A stretch of DNA of 64,000 nucleotides. Origin: WTFY01 sp965205275 (GTDB lineage Bacteria; Pseudomonadota; Gammaproteobacteria; UBA4575). Location: positions 1,240,001-1,304,000 of the forward strand of contig OZ242168.1 of the NCBI GenBank assembly GCA_965205275.1, written 5' to 3'. The position numbers were made by a program, and so were the translations under genes. The notes under the pieces are model-generated. The model made no database searches. It worked only from the letters and a program-made list of their open reading frames with translations, and was not told the DNA's origin. Below, one piece after another: positions 33,898 through 43,624 of the stretch (the first letter of the stretch is position 1; every line of letters starts with the position of its first letter).

Positions 33898-36466
33898 CTA
33901 CCAATTGTAGCGGGCGCGGGCGTAGTAGAACCCGCCCGAGAATCCCATCGGCGAGGATTCAGGATACTGAGAACCAAGCACATCGGCGAACTCGTTCCTG
34001 TCCGGGAAGTTGTCGAAGATATTCTCCGCCCCGATGCTCAGTTCAAATCCTTCCACCAGACGGTAGCTCACCTCGGCGTCCAACGTGAGCTCCCCGTCCG
34101 GCTCAATGAAGAAATCCGGGCTGTCTGCGTGGAACTCCTCGTAGCTGCCGAAGAAATTCAAACGCGCGAAACCGCTCCACCGTTCCTTGTCATGCCGCAG
34201 CGTCACATTGAAACGTAGGTTCGGCAGCGCATCCTCAAGCTGCTTGATACGCTGTTCGCCTATGAACTCCGGATTGTGGCTGGTGACTTCGGTGTCGTTG
34301 TAGTTGCCCACAAATGCAAGCTCCGTCTTGCCGCCCTGAAGTAGCGGCAGCTTGTCCGTCATATCGAAGCTCACGACCAGATCGATCCCGCGGGTTCGCG
34401 TATCGAAACCGTTGCCGAAGTAGCGGAAATTGCTTACGTCGGTGGCAGGGAAGCACCCGTTCTTGCCAATCGCCGCTTTCTGCGCAGCGGTCAGCGTCTT
34501 GTCCGCGGACAGGCCGAGACGGTCATCCACTTCTATGTTGTATGCATCTACGGTGAACGAGACGGAGTTCATCTCCAGACCGATGCCCGCCGTATACATG
34601 ACAGACTCTTCGGCGTCGAGTTTCTCCGCTCCTACCGCCGCGGCTTCCGGACATTTCGAGGGGATCGTGCCCCGCTGCGTCAACTGATTTCTGCCTTGCG
34701 AATCAAGGATAAATCCTGTGGCTACGTTTGCGACATTCTCCTGCCCCACAGTCGGGACGCGGAAACCGGTGCTAACCGAGCCACGCAAACTGACATTGTC
34801 CGTGGCCCTGAGAATCGCACCAATCTTGAAATCTTCGGTCGTGTCGTAATCTTCGTGGTCCTCGATGCGGCCCATCACGGCCAGGGTGAGCGCATCCGTG
34901 AAGTCCGCCTCGAACTCGACATACGCGGCGACGTTGGAACGGTCCCACCTGCCCGCGGCGGCAACCGGGGAGAATCCCGAGAATCCGTTGGCGCCGACAC
35001 CAGCACCCGGAATCTGTCCGTCAACCCATGAAGCCTCTTCGCCCGCGTTAACCTCGAACTCCTCTTCACGCCATTCAACCCCGAACGCGGCATACAGTGG
35101 CGATGCAAGGGACGCCATCTCGATCGGATGGGTCATGTCCAGGCTCAGAGTCTGCTCGGTCTGCGTGTACTTACCGAGACTGAATTCCGTAGGCGTCGCC
35201 AGACCCAGGCTCGCATTGATGGTGTTGCGAATGGTGAATTCAGCCTCACTCTCGCCGATCGAGTAGCTGGCGTCATAGGTCAGACCCGAATCAAACTCCC
35301 CGCGAAGACCTGCCACGCCCGAAGCGTCGCTGACTTCGGCGCCGAACTTGGGCGTGAATCCGCCCGGGAAACGCTCGTTGAAGAAGCACCCCGGATTCGG
35401 TGTCCAGTCAAACAGTTTGTTGGCATCCGTCACGCGGATGCGCCCTGACGGATTATCATGCCCTGGGCAGCCAGGGGCCAGGGGCCAGGGGCAGACGATA
35501 GTTTCCCTGATCATCTTCCACAACGAACACGCCGCTGCGGGTATTCGGATTGCGGAAGAAGAACCCGCCCTCGGTCTCGCGCTCCGAGGCGTTGCCGAAG
35601 GCGTAGAGTTCGGCCTGCTCGCTGATCTCCACTGCGGAATTCAGGAAAACGGTGTAGTCGTCATCGATGTCAGGCTGTCCCCAGACCTGAGTGTACGGCC
35701 GACGAACGAAGGAGTTACCGTTATCGATCAGGCCCTGCGCGTCGCCGCGCTGCACGCTGCGGACCGTCGGCCACATCTCGTGCCACTGGGCGCTGATGTT
35801 GGCGAAGCCGTTGGCGCCGAGCGGTATGCCCAGATTGCCGGCGACCCGATATTCGTCGCCGTCACCGGTGTAGGTCTGACCCCACTGGGCCTCGACAGTG
35901 CCGCCTTCCGGATGGTCCTTGAGCACAAAGTTGATCACGCCCGCGATGGCGTCGGAACCGTACTGTGCAGAGGCGGTGTCACGCAGCACCTCGATCCGCT
36001 TCAGGGCGATCGCCGGAATGACGCTGATGTCGGGCCCCTGGGCGCCTTCCGAGACACCGTTGCCGGGCCACGAGATAACCGCTGCGCGATGGCGCCGCTT
36101 GCCATTAACCAGCACCAGCGTCTGGTCGGAGGCGAGGCCGCGCAGGTTGGCCGGATGGATGAAGGTCGCGGCGTCGCTGATCGGCTGGGTGCCGACGTTG
36201 TAAGACGGCACCAACTTGCGCATCAGTTCGGGCACCCGGGTCGTTCCCTGGTTATTCAGATCCTCCGTACTGATGATGTCCACCGCTGAGGGCGTGTCCA
36301 CCGCAGCGCGGACCGGCCGTCTAGTGCCAATCACGCTGATCTCGCGAAGCTCGACGGATTTCTCTGCATGCTCCTCGGCCTGTAGGTCGGCCGGCGTGTA
36401 CAGCAACGCCGCGAGCAGGGCTCCCCCCGCACAGGACAGGATGAAAGTGGTCGGTTTAGAGTTCAT
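33898..36466 (-). pseudogene. TonB-dependent outer-membrane receptor, out of frame by one 7-bp repeat unit
   Basis: From the ATG at 36466 (GGGAGG upstream): signal peptide (MNSKPTTFILSCAGGALLAA), then the plug domain with VIGTRRP, RVPELMRKLVPSYN, LRGLASDQTLVLVNGKRRH and IEVLRDTASAQYGSDAIAGVINFVLK, and barrel strands to a stop in PLAPGPWLPRA. A second frame continues through the barrel to the C-terminal Trp (YARARYNW) at 33898. The break is at three tandem copies of CCAGGGG (35471-35491); deleting one gives GNYRLPLAPGCPGHDNPSG and a single receptor of about 850 residues. Ligand unknown. This may be a phase-variable gene, a recent mutation or a sequence error. Confidence 0.85.
35471..35491. repeat. 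Heptanucleotide tandem repeat (CCAGGGG x3) within the receptor gene
   Basis: Three perfect copies in tandem. Seven is not a multiple of three, so each gain or loss of a unit changes the reading frame; two copies would put the receptor in frame. Confidence 0.95.
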
Positions 36467-36624
36467 ATCGGTCACCTCCCTATCAATTGCGTGAATACTG
36501 AGGGGGTCAACTCTATATAATCTACCCATGAGTATCGCAGACTGTTCCATGCGATTGTAGTCTGCCTCAACCTGGGGTAGTGGCTCAGTTTGAGATTCTT
36601 TTTTTTGTATTGATATATAGAAAT
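36467..36624. other. Upstream region of the TonB-dependent receptor
   Basis: About 160 bp between the receptor start and the tRNA terminator. AT-rich blocks (TATATAAT near 36515) may form part of a promoter; no operator such as a Fur box could be recognised. Confidence 0.35.
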
Positions 36625-36627
36625 AAA

Positions 36628-36649
36628 AAAGCCGTCATAGGACGGCTTT
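36628..36649 (-). terminator. Intrinsic terminator of tRNA(Met)
   Basis: Stem GCCGTC (36631-36636) / GACGGC (36641-36646) with a 4-nt loop. On the minus strand the stem is followed by TTTTTTATTTC, immediately downstream of the tRNA. Confidence 0.8.
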
Positions 36650-36660
36650 GGATTTAATGT

Positions 36661-36737
36661 TGGTGGCTATGGTTGGACTTGAACCAACGACCCCAGCATT
36701 ATGAATGCTGTGCTCTAACCAACTGAGCTACATAGCC
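36661..36737 (-). tRNA. tRNA-Met (CAT), elongator type
   Basis: 77 nt including an encoded CCA. Acceptor GGCTATG, D-arm GCTCAGTTGGTTAGAGC, anticodon stem CAGCA/TGCTG with loop TTCATAA (anticodon CAT), and T-arm GGTTCAAGTCC. The sequence follows elongator tRNA(Met) rather than initiator tRNA. Its 3' end faces the accessory island. Confidence 0.93.
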
Positions 36738-36793
36738 ACATTCAGGTAAAGTTGTGAACGGTACAAAAATGTCCCCAGAGCTGTCAACCATGC

Positions 36794-37885
36794 CTAAACA
36801 TTAAAGCGAAAATGCATGACATCCCCTTCCTGTATTACATAATTTTTTCCTTCCAAGCGCCATTTTCCCTGCTCCTTAGCACCTTGTTCACCCTTTGCAT
36901 CCACATAGTCCTGATAACTGATTACTTCAGCACGGATAAAGCCTTTTTCAAAATCAGTATGGATTTTACCGGCAGCCTGTGGTGCCGTGACGCCGCTCTG
37001 TGCTGTCCAAGCCCGGGCCTCTTTGGGACCAGCTGTGAAAAACGTCTGCAACTTCAACAACTCATACCCTGCACGAATCACCCGGTTTAATCCCGGTTCA
37101 CCCAGACCGAGTCCAGCTAAATACTCCTGCCGGTCCTCATTATCCAATTGCGCGAGTTCAGCCTCAATTTTCGCACACACTGGAATAGCCTGCACGGATT
37201 GCTGTTTTGCAAATTTTTGCAAACGGGCCAGATGCGGATTATTCTCAAACCCGTCTTCAGCAACATTGGCAATGTAGAATGCCGGCTTGTTCGTAAGCAA
37301 ATGCAGTGCCCCAAAAAAATGTGCCTGCCCATCACCCACCTCAAAGTTATGCGCAAGATGTTCCGCCTCTAAATGCTCCTTAAGGCTTTTATACACGCAC
37401 ACCTGAACAGCCGCATCTTTATTGCCAGACTTTGCGGTACGTTCCGTTTTAGAAATAGCTTTTTCTACTGTTTCGAGGTCTGCCAAAATCAATTCAATTG
37501 TAATCGTCTCCAGATCCGAGAGCGGATCAATTCTTTCATTCGCATGAATAATATTTTCATCGTCAAAACACCTCACCACATGTGCTATAGCATCTGTTTC
37601 CCGAATGTGTCCGAGGAATTGATTACCGAGGCCCTCTCCTTTCGATGCACCTGCTACCAAACCTGCAATATCTACAAATTCAATCGTGGTCGGGATGATT
37701 TTCTCTGAATTTGCAATCTGTGCAAGTGCATTCAATCTTGGATCGGGTACGGATACGACCCCTACGTTCGGATCGATTGTGCAAAACGGATAGTTTTCTG
37801 CAGCAATCTGGGCGACGGTAAGTGCATTGAACAAGGTTGACTTGCCCACATTGGGCAAGCCGACGATTCCACATTTAAACCCCAT
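36794..37885 (-). CDS. ychF: Ribosome-associated ATPase/GTPase YchF
   Basis: 363 residues, the usual length. Obg-family G1 GLPNVGKSTLFNALT at residue 8, DIAGLVAGASKGEGLGNQFL (G3) and ADLETVEKAISK are present; the NKP-type G4 segment is replaced by a variant as is normal for YchF, which prefers ATP. The C-terminal TGS-like part reads QSGVTAPQAAGKIHTDFEKGFIRAEVISY. The start overlaps the pth stop by 11 bp; this pth-ychF pairing is common in Proteobacteria. Confidence 0.97.
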   Translation of the reverse strand: MGFKCGIVGLPNVGKSTLFNALTVAQIAAENYPFCTIDPNVGVVSVPDPRLNALAQIANSEKIIPTTIEFVDIAGLVAGASKGEGLGNQFLGHIRETDAIAHVVRCFDDENIIHANERIDPLSDLETITIELILADLETVEKAISKTERTAKSGNKDAAVQVCVYKSLKEHLEAEHLAHNFEVGDGQAHFFGALHLLTNKPAFYIANVAEDGFENNPHLARLQKFAKQQSVQAIPVCAKIEAELAQLDNEDRQEYLAGLGLGEPGLNRVIRAGYELLKLQTFFTAGPKEARAWTAQSGVTAPQAAGKIHTDFEKGFIRAEVISYQDYVDAKGEQGAKEQGKWRLEGKNYVIQEGDVMHFRFNV

Positions 37886-38471
37886 ACTGATCCCTGGTGT
37901 GAAGTTTTTTCATGGCAAGCTCCGTGTCACCCTTGAACAGGTCATCAAGCACTCCCATGGCTTGATCAATCGCGTAATCAATCTCCAGATGTTCCTGTTT
38001 GTCCGGCTTGTTCAGTACATAGCCTGTCACATCTTCTTTCCACCCCGGATGCCCAACCCCAAGACGTAATCGCAAAAAGTTTGGACCCATATGCGTAAAG
38101 GTGCTTCGCAATCCATTATGCCCACCATGACCTCCCGCCCACTTTAATTTCGCAGAGCCGTTTGGCAAGTCTATCTCATCATGAACGACCAGCATTTGCT
38201 GCGAAGGTATCTTGTAAAATTCAGTAAACGCACGCAACGATACGCCACTTTCGTTCATATACGTAATTGGTTTCAGCAACCAGATTTTTTTGCCTGCAAA
38301 GATGAACTGCGAAACCTTGCCCTTGAACATCGCCTGATATCTGAAAACCACATCCTGTTTTTTTGCAACGGCATCCAAAAACCAAAACCCGGCGTTATGC
38401 CGGGTTTTTAGATGTTTTTCATCTGGATTACCTAAGCCGGCGATCAGCCGTATGCCGCTATGCGTAGACAC
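37875..38471 (-). CDS. pth: Peptidyl-tRNA hydrolase
   Basis: 198 residues. LIAGLGNPDEKHLKTRHNAGFWFLD has the catalytic His and conserved Asn; KPITYMNESGVSL, VVHDEIDLPNGSAKLKWAGGHGGHNGLRS and FLRLRLGVGHPG follow in family order. It frees tRNA from prematurely released peptidyl-tRNA. It sits between rplY and ychF on the same strand. Confidence 0.97.
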   Translation of the reverse strand: MSTHSGIRLIAGLGNPDEKHLKTRHNAGFWFLDAVAKKQDVVFRYQAMFKGKVSQFIFAGKKIWLLKPITYMNESGVSLRAFTEFYKIPSQQMLVVHDEIDLPNGSAKLKWAGGHGGHNGLRSTFTHMGPNFLRLRLGVGHPGWKEDVTGYVLNKPDKQEHLEIDYAIDQAMGVLDDLFKGDTELAMKKLHTRDQYGV

Positions 38472-38494
38472 AATGCACTAGAAATCATGGAGCA

Positions 38495-39169
38495 TTAATT
38501 TCCTGTGGAATCATTGTCTTCTCCATCCTTGGCTTCGGTGTCCACAACATCTTCCTGACCTTCTTCTTCCTCCTCCTCAGGCTTTTCTACAGCCCGCTTG
38601 GCAACTGACACTACGGTATGATCATGCCCTTCTCCATGTGCCAGTTCCACGATGGTAACCCCTGCAGGTACTTTGATACCGCTTAAATGAATCGACTCAT
38701 TCAGTTTAAGATCCTGAATATCGATTTCAATAAATTCGGGCAGATCTTTGGGCAAACAGGTGACTTCCAGTTCCACAAAGTTATGACTGATCCCACCCCC
38801 TTCAAGCTTGACGCCGTGACAGGTATCTTCATTAATAAAGTGCAGTGGAACATGCACATTAATTTGCGTGTCTTCACGTACGCGCAACAGGTCCAGATGT
38901 AAAATGGTAGGTTTATATGGATGACGCTGTAGTTCACGTAAGATCGCATTTTGGGGTTTTCCGTCCACATCAATCTTCAGAACATGCGAATAGAATGCCT
39001 CGTTTTCCAGATTATGCATCAAGGCATCATGCTTAAAGGTCACCGCAGCAGGGGCCTCCCCGCCTCCATAAATCACTCCAGGTACTTCGCCTGCTGCACG
39101 CAGTCTTCTGCTTGCATTTTTACCGCGTTCACTGCGAGGCTTGGCTGTTAATTTAAAATCTAAACTCAT
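38495..39169 (-). CDS. rplY: Ribosomal protein bL25 (Ctc form)
   Basis: 224 residues from the ATG at 39169 with GGAG upstream. The N-terminal 5S rRNA-binding domain (SERGKNASRRLRAAGEVPGVIYGGG) is followed by the C-terminal TL5/Ctc domain (VPLHFINEDTCHGVKLEGG), and an acidic tail rich in Glu and Asp (EEEEEEGQED). This long Ctc type binds 5S rRNA. It is placed between prs and pth as in many Gammaproteobacteria. Confidence 0.95.
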   Translation of the reverse strand: MSLDFKLTAKPRSERGKNASRRLRAAGEVPGVIYGGGEAPAAVTFKHDALMHNLENEAFYSHVLKIDVDGKPQNAILRELQRHPYKPTILHLDLLRVREDTQINVHVPLHFINEDTCHGVKLEGGGISHNFVELEVTCLPKDLPEFIEIDIQDLKLNESIHLSGIKVPAGVTIVELAHGEGHDHTVVSVAKRAVEKPEEEEEEGQEDVVDTEAKDGEDNDSTGN

Positions 39170-39225
39170 TATTTTCTCCAACTGTCTTTAAGACATTACT
39201 CTTGCCATCAGGTTACAGTACCTTT

Positions 39226-40200
39226 CTAGTCCATGTAGAGAGTGCTGACTGACTCTTCCTGATTGATCCGCCGCATCGACTCGGCAATCAGTGCCGAGAC
39301 TCCCAACTGGCGTATCCGGGCACTGGCCCTGGCGTCTTCGCGCAGCGCGATTGTATCAGTTACAACCAGTTCATCTAACTCGGAGCACCCTATATTTTTA
39401 ATTGCATTGCCAGAAAGAACCGGATGGGTAGCATAAGCCCGAACTGTCTTGGCCCCATGTTCCTTGAGGGCACTTGCCGCTTGACACAATGTGCCCGCAG
39501 TATCTACCAGATCGTCAATGATAATACAATCCTTACCTTCCACCTCACCGATAATGTGCATCACCTTGGCTTGGTTTGCTTGAGGTCGACGCTTGTCAAT
39601 AATGGCCAGATCAGAATCATCCAGCCGTTTAGCCAAGGCCCTGGCGCGCACCACACCGCCAACATCAGGGGACACGACAATCAAATTGGGATGCTTACGC
39701 TTGTAGATATCCCCTAGCAACACGGGTGAAGCATACACATTATCTACCGGTATATCGAAAAACCCCTGAATCTGATCGGCATGCAAATCAACCGTAAGAA
39801 CACGACTTGCTCCTACACTTGAAAGCAGGTTGGCAACCACTTTGGCAGATATCGGAACCCGTATTGAGCGAACACGCCGATCCTGGCGTGAATAGCCAAA
39901 ATAAGGGATCACTGCGGTAATACGTTCTGCCGAAGAACGTCTCAAGGCATCCACAATAATCAGCAGCTCCATAATATGGTCATTGGTCGGCATGCTTGTT
40001 GGCTGTACAATAAAAACATCCCTGCCACGTACATTTTCCTGTATTTCCACCTGTACCTCACCATCACTGAAACGACTGATCAGCGCCTTTCCCAAAGGGA
40101 TGTTCAAATAGTCGACCACATCCTGTGCAAGCTTTGGATGCGCATTCCCGGAAAACACCATTAAATCGCTGTCTGCCGGTGAACCTCTTTCACGAATCAT
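39226..40200 (-). CDS. prs: Ribose-phosphate pyrophosphokinase
   Basis: 324 residues. MVFSGNAHPKLAQDV, RFSDGEVQVEI, DVFIVQPTSMPTNDHIMELL, PYFGYSRQDRR, the DLHADQIQGFF metal/ATP loop, VVSPDVGGVVRARALAKRL and the PRPP-binding CIIIDDLVDTAGTL are all intact. It makes PRPP from ribose 5-phosphate and ATP for nucleotide, histidine and NAD synthesis. It follows tRNA(Gln) on the same strand, a standard gammaproteobacterial order. Confidence 0.98.
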   Translation of the reverse strand: MIRERGSPADSDLMVFSGNAHPKLAQDVVDYLNIPLGKALISRFSDGEVQVEIQENVRGRDVFIVQPTSMPTNDHIMELLIIVDALRRSSAERITAVIPYFGYSRQDRRVRSIRVPISAKVVANLLSSVGASRVLTVDLHADQIQGFFDIPVDNVYASPVLLGDIYKRKHPNLIVVSPDVGGVVRARALAKRLDDSDLAIIDKRRPQANQAKVMHIIGEVEGKDCIIIDDLVDTAGTLCQAASALKEHGAKTVRAYATHPVLSGNAIKNIGCSELDELVVTDTIALREDARASARIRQLGVSALIAESMRRINQEESVSTLYMD

Positions 40201-40238
40201 GTTTGTATGATGCCTTAGTGCTTAAATAAAAATGCAAT

Positions 40239-40313
40239 TGGCTGGGCCGGCAGGATTCGAACCTGCGAATGCCGAGATCAAAACCCGGTGCCTTACCGCT
40301 TGGCGACGGCCCA
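40239..40313 (-). tRNA. tRNA-Gln (TTG)
   Basis: 75 nt with encoded CCA. Acceptor TGGGCCG/CGGCCCA, D-arm with CGCCAAGCGGTAAGGCA, anticodon stem CCGGG/CTCGG with loop TTTTGAT (anticodon TTG), and T-arm with GGTTCGAATCC. Close to E. coli tRNA(Gln) and located between ispE and prs. Confidence 0.95.
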
Positions 40314-40329
40314 AATATTTCGTACCGAA

Positions 40330-41199
40330 CTATACTTGATTATACCCGCATAGCGAACATGCGGGTGAACGATTCATGCTTTTTGCCACAAAAACAGTGA
40401 AATCCACCGGACAATCTGCAGCAATGGTTTTGGCCTGTTGCCGAGACTTGCAGGGGGCAAACAGGCAGCTTCCTGACCCCGTGAGCCTGACATGTGAATA
40501 CTGGCTTAACCATTGCCAGGCATGCTCCACTTCTGCTCGCTGGCGGGCAATCGGCTCAAATACGTTTTGTGTCTGCTGCAGCACAGAGTTGCAGGTCTGG
40601 ATGGGTGTGCAATTCCGTACCAGGTCTGGGTCCGCAAACATTTGTCTGGTGTCCAGATGCACATGTGGAAACACTACAACATACCAAATTTCGGGAAAAA
40701 TCATTGCTTGCAGCTGTTCGCCGATCCCTCCAACCCAACTGGCTTCGCCCCGTACAAAAACCGGCACATCGGCACCAAGCTGTGCGCCCAGTATTTCGAG
40801 ATCCTCTGTGCTCAGGTCACAACCCCAGATATGATTGAGTGCCAGCAATGTCGTGGCAGCATCTGAGCTGCCTCCACCGAGGCCTGCACCTGTCGGAATA
40901 ATCTTTTTCAGATGGATATCAATGCCGTTTTGTATTGAACATTTGTGTTGCAAAAGCCTAGCGGCATGCACGGTCAGATCATCATAGTAGGAAATAGCGC
41001 GGTCGGTATTGACGCATCTGATCTGGCCATCGCTGCTAACCTTGAAGCTCAACTCATCACAAATATCGATAAACTGAATTGCACTTTGCAACAGATGGTA
41101 ACCGTCTTGCCGACGACCAACGATGTGTAAAAAAAGATTAAGCTTTGCAGGGGCAAGCCACTTTCTAATGGCTCGACCCGCATCATGACTGGTATTCAA
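40330..41199 (-). CDS. ispE: 4-diphosphocytidyl-2-C-methyl-D-erythritol kinase
   Basis: 289 residues from a TTG start; no ATG precedes the conserved LAPAKLNLFLHIVGRRQDGYHLL. The GHMP-kinase ATP loop is PTGAGLGGGSSDAATTLLALN, and SHVRLTGSGSCLFA is the C-terminal motif 3. It is the fourth enzyme of the MEP isoprenoid pathway. The host therefore makes isopentenyl precursors by MEP, which could feed squalene and sterol synthesis. Gene order lolB-ispE-tRNA-prs is typical. Confidence 0.95.
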   Translation of the reverse strand: MNTSHDAGRAIRKWLAPAKLNLFLHIVGRRQDGYHLLQSAIQFIDICDELSFKVSSDGQIRCVNTDRAISYYDDLTVHAARLLQHKCSIQNGIDIHLKKIIPTGAGLGGGSSDAATTLLALNHIWGCDLSTEDLEILGAQLGADVPVFVRGEASWVGGIGEQLQAMIFPEIWYVVVFPHVHLDTRQMFADPDLVRNCTPIQTCNSVLQQTQNVFEPIARQRAEVEHAWQWLSQYSHVRLTGSGSCLFAPCKSRQQAKTIAADCPVDFTVFVAKSMNRSPACSLCGYNQV

Positions 41200-41232
41200 T
41201 ATTGGCCTCTCAATCCGGCTTGACTTAACTGA

Positions 41233-41853
41233 TCAAGGCGAAGCAGCATCGAGAAACCATCTATCAATAATGATTTTTACATTCAACGTTGAGCTTGAAA
41301 TTACAATAAATGCGGGCAAGGCAGGCTTGCCTTCATGGTACCGATCATAATCAATGCTCCATCCTGCCTGCCTGAGATGTTTCAGGCGACCCCAAGCATC
41401 CAGTTCCAGCAATGCGTAGACTTGTCCTGGGTCCGGTACACCCCGTACCCAGTAACGCAAACCATTTACAGGTAATGCATACCCAAACAGATCCTGCATC
41501 AGGGCTTCAGAATCTCGCGCAAAATAATGCTCCCCTCTGGAAGTATTTACTTGTACATCGCCTTCCTTCCCGGAAATAACGGCTGTTTTTCTACCCAAAG
41601 GGCCGTACAAATCGATATTGAATACCTGCTGTTGCTGTTGCCAGCGCACTCCTGCACGGAATCCCTCGTTATTCGATTTTCCGGCAATCCGACCTTTCAA
41701 GCTCCACGTTTGAATCGTATCCAGATGTACACGATGGGTTGCCCATGCAGCCAGACTGGCTGTCTTTGAAAGGGGTGCGGGGGGACGTTCATGAACCGTT
41801 GTGCATGCAGTCAGGGCAAACAGGATAATACAGAGAATACCAGACTGCCGCAT
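41233..41853 (-). CDS. lolB: Outer-membrane lipoprotein insertion protein LolB
   Basis: 206 residues from the ATG at 41853. Lipoprotein signal peptide with lipobox LTAC (GILCIILFALTAC), then WSLKGRIAGKSNNEGFRAGVRW, FNIDLYGPLGRKTAVI and YWVRGVPDPGQ, as in LolB. It receives lipoproteins from LolA and inserts them in the outer membrane. It is 13 bp after the TPR lipoprotein gene and directly before ispE. Confidence 0.92.
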   Translation of the reverse strand: MRQSGILCIILFALTACTTVHERPPAPLSKTASLAAWATHRVHLDTIQTWSLKGRIAGKSNNEGFRAGVRWQQQQQVFNIDLYGPLGRKTAVISGKEGDVQVNTSRGEHYFARDSEALMQDLFGYALPVNGLRYWVRGVPDPGQVYALLELDAWGRLKHLRQAGWSIDYDRYHEGKPALPAFIVISSSTLNVKIIIDRWFLDAASP

Positions 41854-41866
41854 ACGAGAATGCACC

Positions 41867-43624
41867 TCACTGCTGGAATTTTCGTTGCAGTTCCAGCAGA
41901 TACTCTTCATCCGGAAAACGTTCCAGTACCTCCTGCATCATCTGTTGTGCTCCCTGGTAATTTCCCCGAGCCCAAAACAACTCCACTAGGTGTCCGCCAA
42001 TTTCAGCATCCTCAAGCAGCCGATACGCCTTGCGCAGATACAATTCCGCCTGTTCATAATTGCCCAGGCGAAACTGTACCCAGCCCATGCTATCGATGAC
42101 TGCAGGGTCATCCGGGCGAATTTCAAGGGCACGTTTAATATATTGCAGAGCTTCATCAATTCTGGAGTTACGGTCAGCCAGAGTGTATCCCAAGGCATTT
42201 AAAGCCGAGGCATTATCCGGGTCTTCAGAAAGGATTGCCTTCAGATCAGACTCCAGCAAATCAATACGATCTATTTCTTCAGCCAGTAATGCCCGTGCAT
42301 ACAATAAGTCACTATGGCCGGGAAACTTCCGCAAGCCTTCGCTGTAAAGATCCATTGCCACGGTATAGAGCTTCTGATCGTACAGCAACTGTCCTTCAAT
42401 TAAATACACTTCAACGATATCTTCTGGAGAGTCCAAATGACTGCGCAGTTCCCCTAAATACCGCTGTGCCTTTTCCAGGCCGCCAAGCTCAACATATATG
42501 GATGCAATCCGGGCCTTGGCATCCAGGTAATACTGCCTTTTTTCAACTTTTTCAAATTCGGAAACGGCAGTCTGAAAGTCTTTCTGTTCCTCGGCCACCC
42601 GCCCTAGGTAATAATGCCCTTCGTCTTTACGCTGATTGTGCTGAACCAGGCGGCTAAAGTTAATTTTGGCGGCATCGTATTGTTCCTGCTGCAAATGTAA
42701 AAGCCCAAGGGTATAGATCAAGTCACTGTCGTTGGGGGTTTCTGCATACAGTAACTCGAATTCGGCCTCGGCCTCCTCATATCTTTGTGCAGTGAGCAGC
42801 ATGCGTGCATACGACATGCGCATTTCACGATTCCCGGGGGCTTTCTCGATGATAAGCTTCATCTCCTGAAGGGCTCTATCGGTTTCCTCAAGCTCCATTA
42901 AAGCCTGAGCACGCATAACGCGCGCTTCTATCAGGTCCGGCTTAAACTGCAGGGCAAGCTCACTTTCATTGATTGTGCGCGGATAATCTCTGGCCTGAAA
43001 TGCAAGACCTGCCAGAGTAAGGTGTCCATATGGATTTTCAAAATACTTATTTACCAGTTTCTCAAGCAGCAATATAGCCGATTCGGAATCAGGTTCACGG
43101 GTAAGTACTGCACCGATGATGCTGTAACCTTTTGCCGGAGAATCTTCTGCAGCCAGCATGATTTTTTCAAAATGCGGTACAGCCCTGTCAATATTGCCAT
43201 TACGCAACTCAAGTACACCAAGAATTTGGCTTAACTGCAGAGTGTCGCCTGTCAGTTCAGACCAGCGGTTCGCAGCCCGCAGGCCCGCCTCCCAGTCCTT
43301 GGCCACCATAGCAATGCGGGTAGCCCGTTCAGCCACTTCTGGGTCATTGCTGAGGTGGGCTGCACGAACGTAGTGCTCCAGTGCCTGATTGATGTCGTCG
43401 AACTGCCCCGACAACTCACCCAGCAGGATTTCATACACCAGGTCAGAGTGGGCACTGTACTCGAATGCAGATACCTGACTGATAGCCAGTGATTGGTTCG
43501 GGTCTGCCAACCTCTTTGCCTCTATGCTGCCAGAAGGCAGGGAGGTGCAGCCAGACAGCTTGAAACCAGCCATGAGTACCAGCAGTAAACAAAGAGCCTG
43601 CAGAATTGTGAGATTAATCTTCAA
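41867..43624 (-). CDS. TPR-repeat lipoprotein upstream of lolB
   Basis: 585 residues from a TTG start, which gives a proper signal peptide (LQALCLLLVLMAG) with lipobox LSGC. About twelve TPR-like units follow (for example YEILLGELSGQFDDINQALEH and DPAVIDSMGWVQFRLGNYEQ), covering nearly the whole mature protein. TPR proteins next to lolB are common in Gammaproteobacteria and are presumed outer-membrane or periplasmic assembly factors; the exact role is unknown. A 7-bp palindrome TTGAGCT-AGCTCAA (43634-43650) lies just before the start and might act as an RNA hairpin or operator. Confidence 0.85.
   Translation of the reverse strand: MKINLTILQALCLLLVLMAGFKLSGCTSLPSGSIEAKRLADPNQSLAISQVSAFEYSAHSDLVYEILLGELSGQFDDINQALEHYVRAAHLSNDPEVAERATRIAMVAKDWEAGLRAANRWSELTGDTLQLSQILGVLELRNGNIDRAVPHFEKIMLAAEDSPAKGYSIIGAVLTREPDSESAILLLEKLVNKYFENPYGHLTLAGLAFQARDYPRTINESELALQFKPDLIEARVMRAQALMELEETDRALQEMKLIIEKAPGNREMRMSYARMLLTAQRYEEAEAEFELLYAETPNDSDLIYTLGLLHLQQEQYDAAKINFSRLVQHNQRKDEGHYYLGRVAEEQKDFQTAVSEFEKVEKRQYYLDAKARIASIYVELGGLEKAQRYLGELRSHLDSPEDIVEVYLIEGQLLYDQKLYTVAMDLYSEGLRKFPGHSDLLYARALLAEEIDRIDLLESDLKAILSEDPDNASALNALGYTLADRNSRIDEALQYIKRALEIRPDDPAVIDSMGWVQFRLGNYEQAELYLRKAYRLLEDAEIGGHLVELFWARGNYQGAQQMMQEVLERFPDEEYLLELQRKFQQ

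Noticed and set aside
35348..36289. 313-codon plus-strand frame opposite the TonB-dependent receptor
   Set aside because: The minus strand carries an unmistakable plug and barrel; the plus frame is a G+C-driven shadow.
36661..36737. tRNA(Met) 3' end as an attachment site with a partner repeat on the left of the island
   Set aside because: I scanned the left border (about 16.1-16.5 kb) for a copy of the T-arm/acceptor sequence and saw none, and there is no integrase gene in the window.
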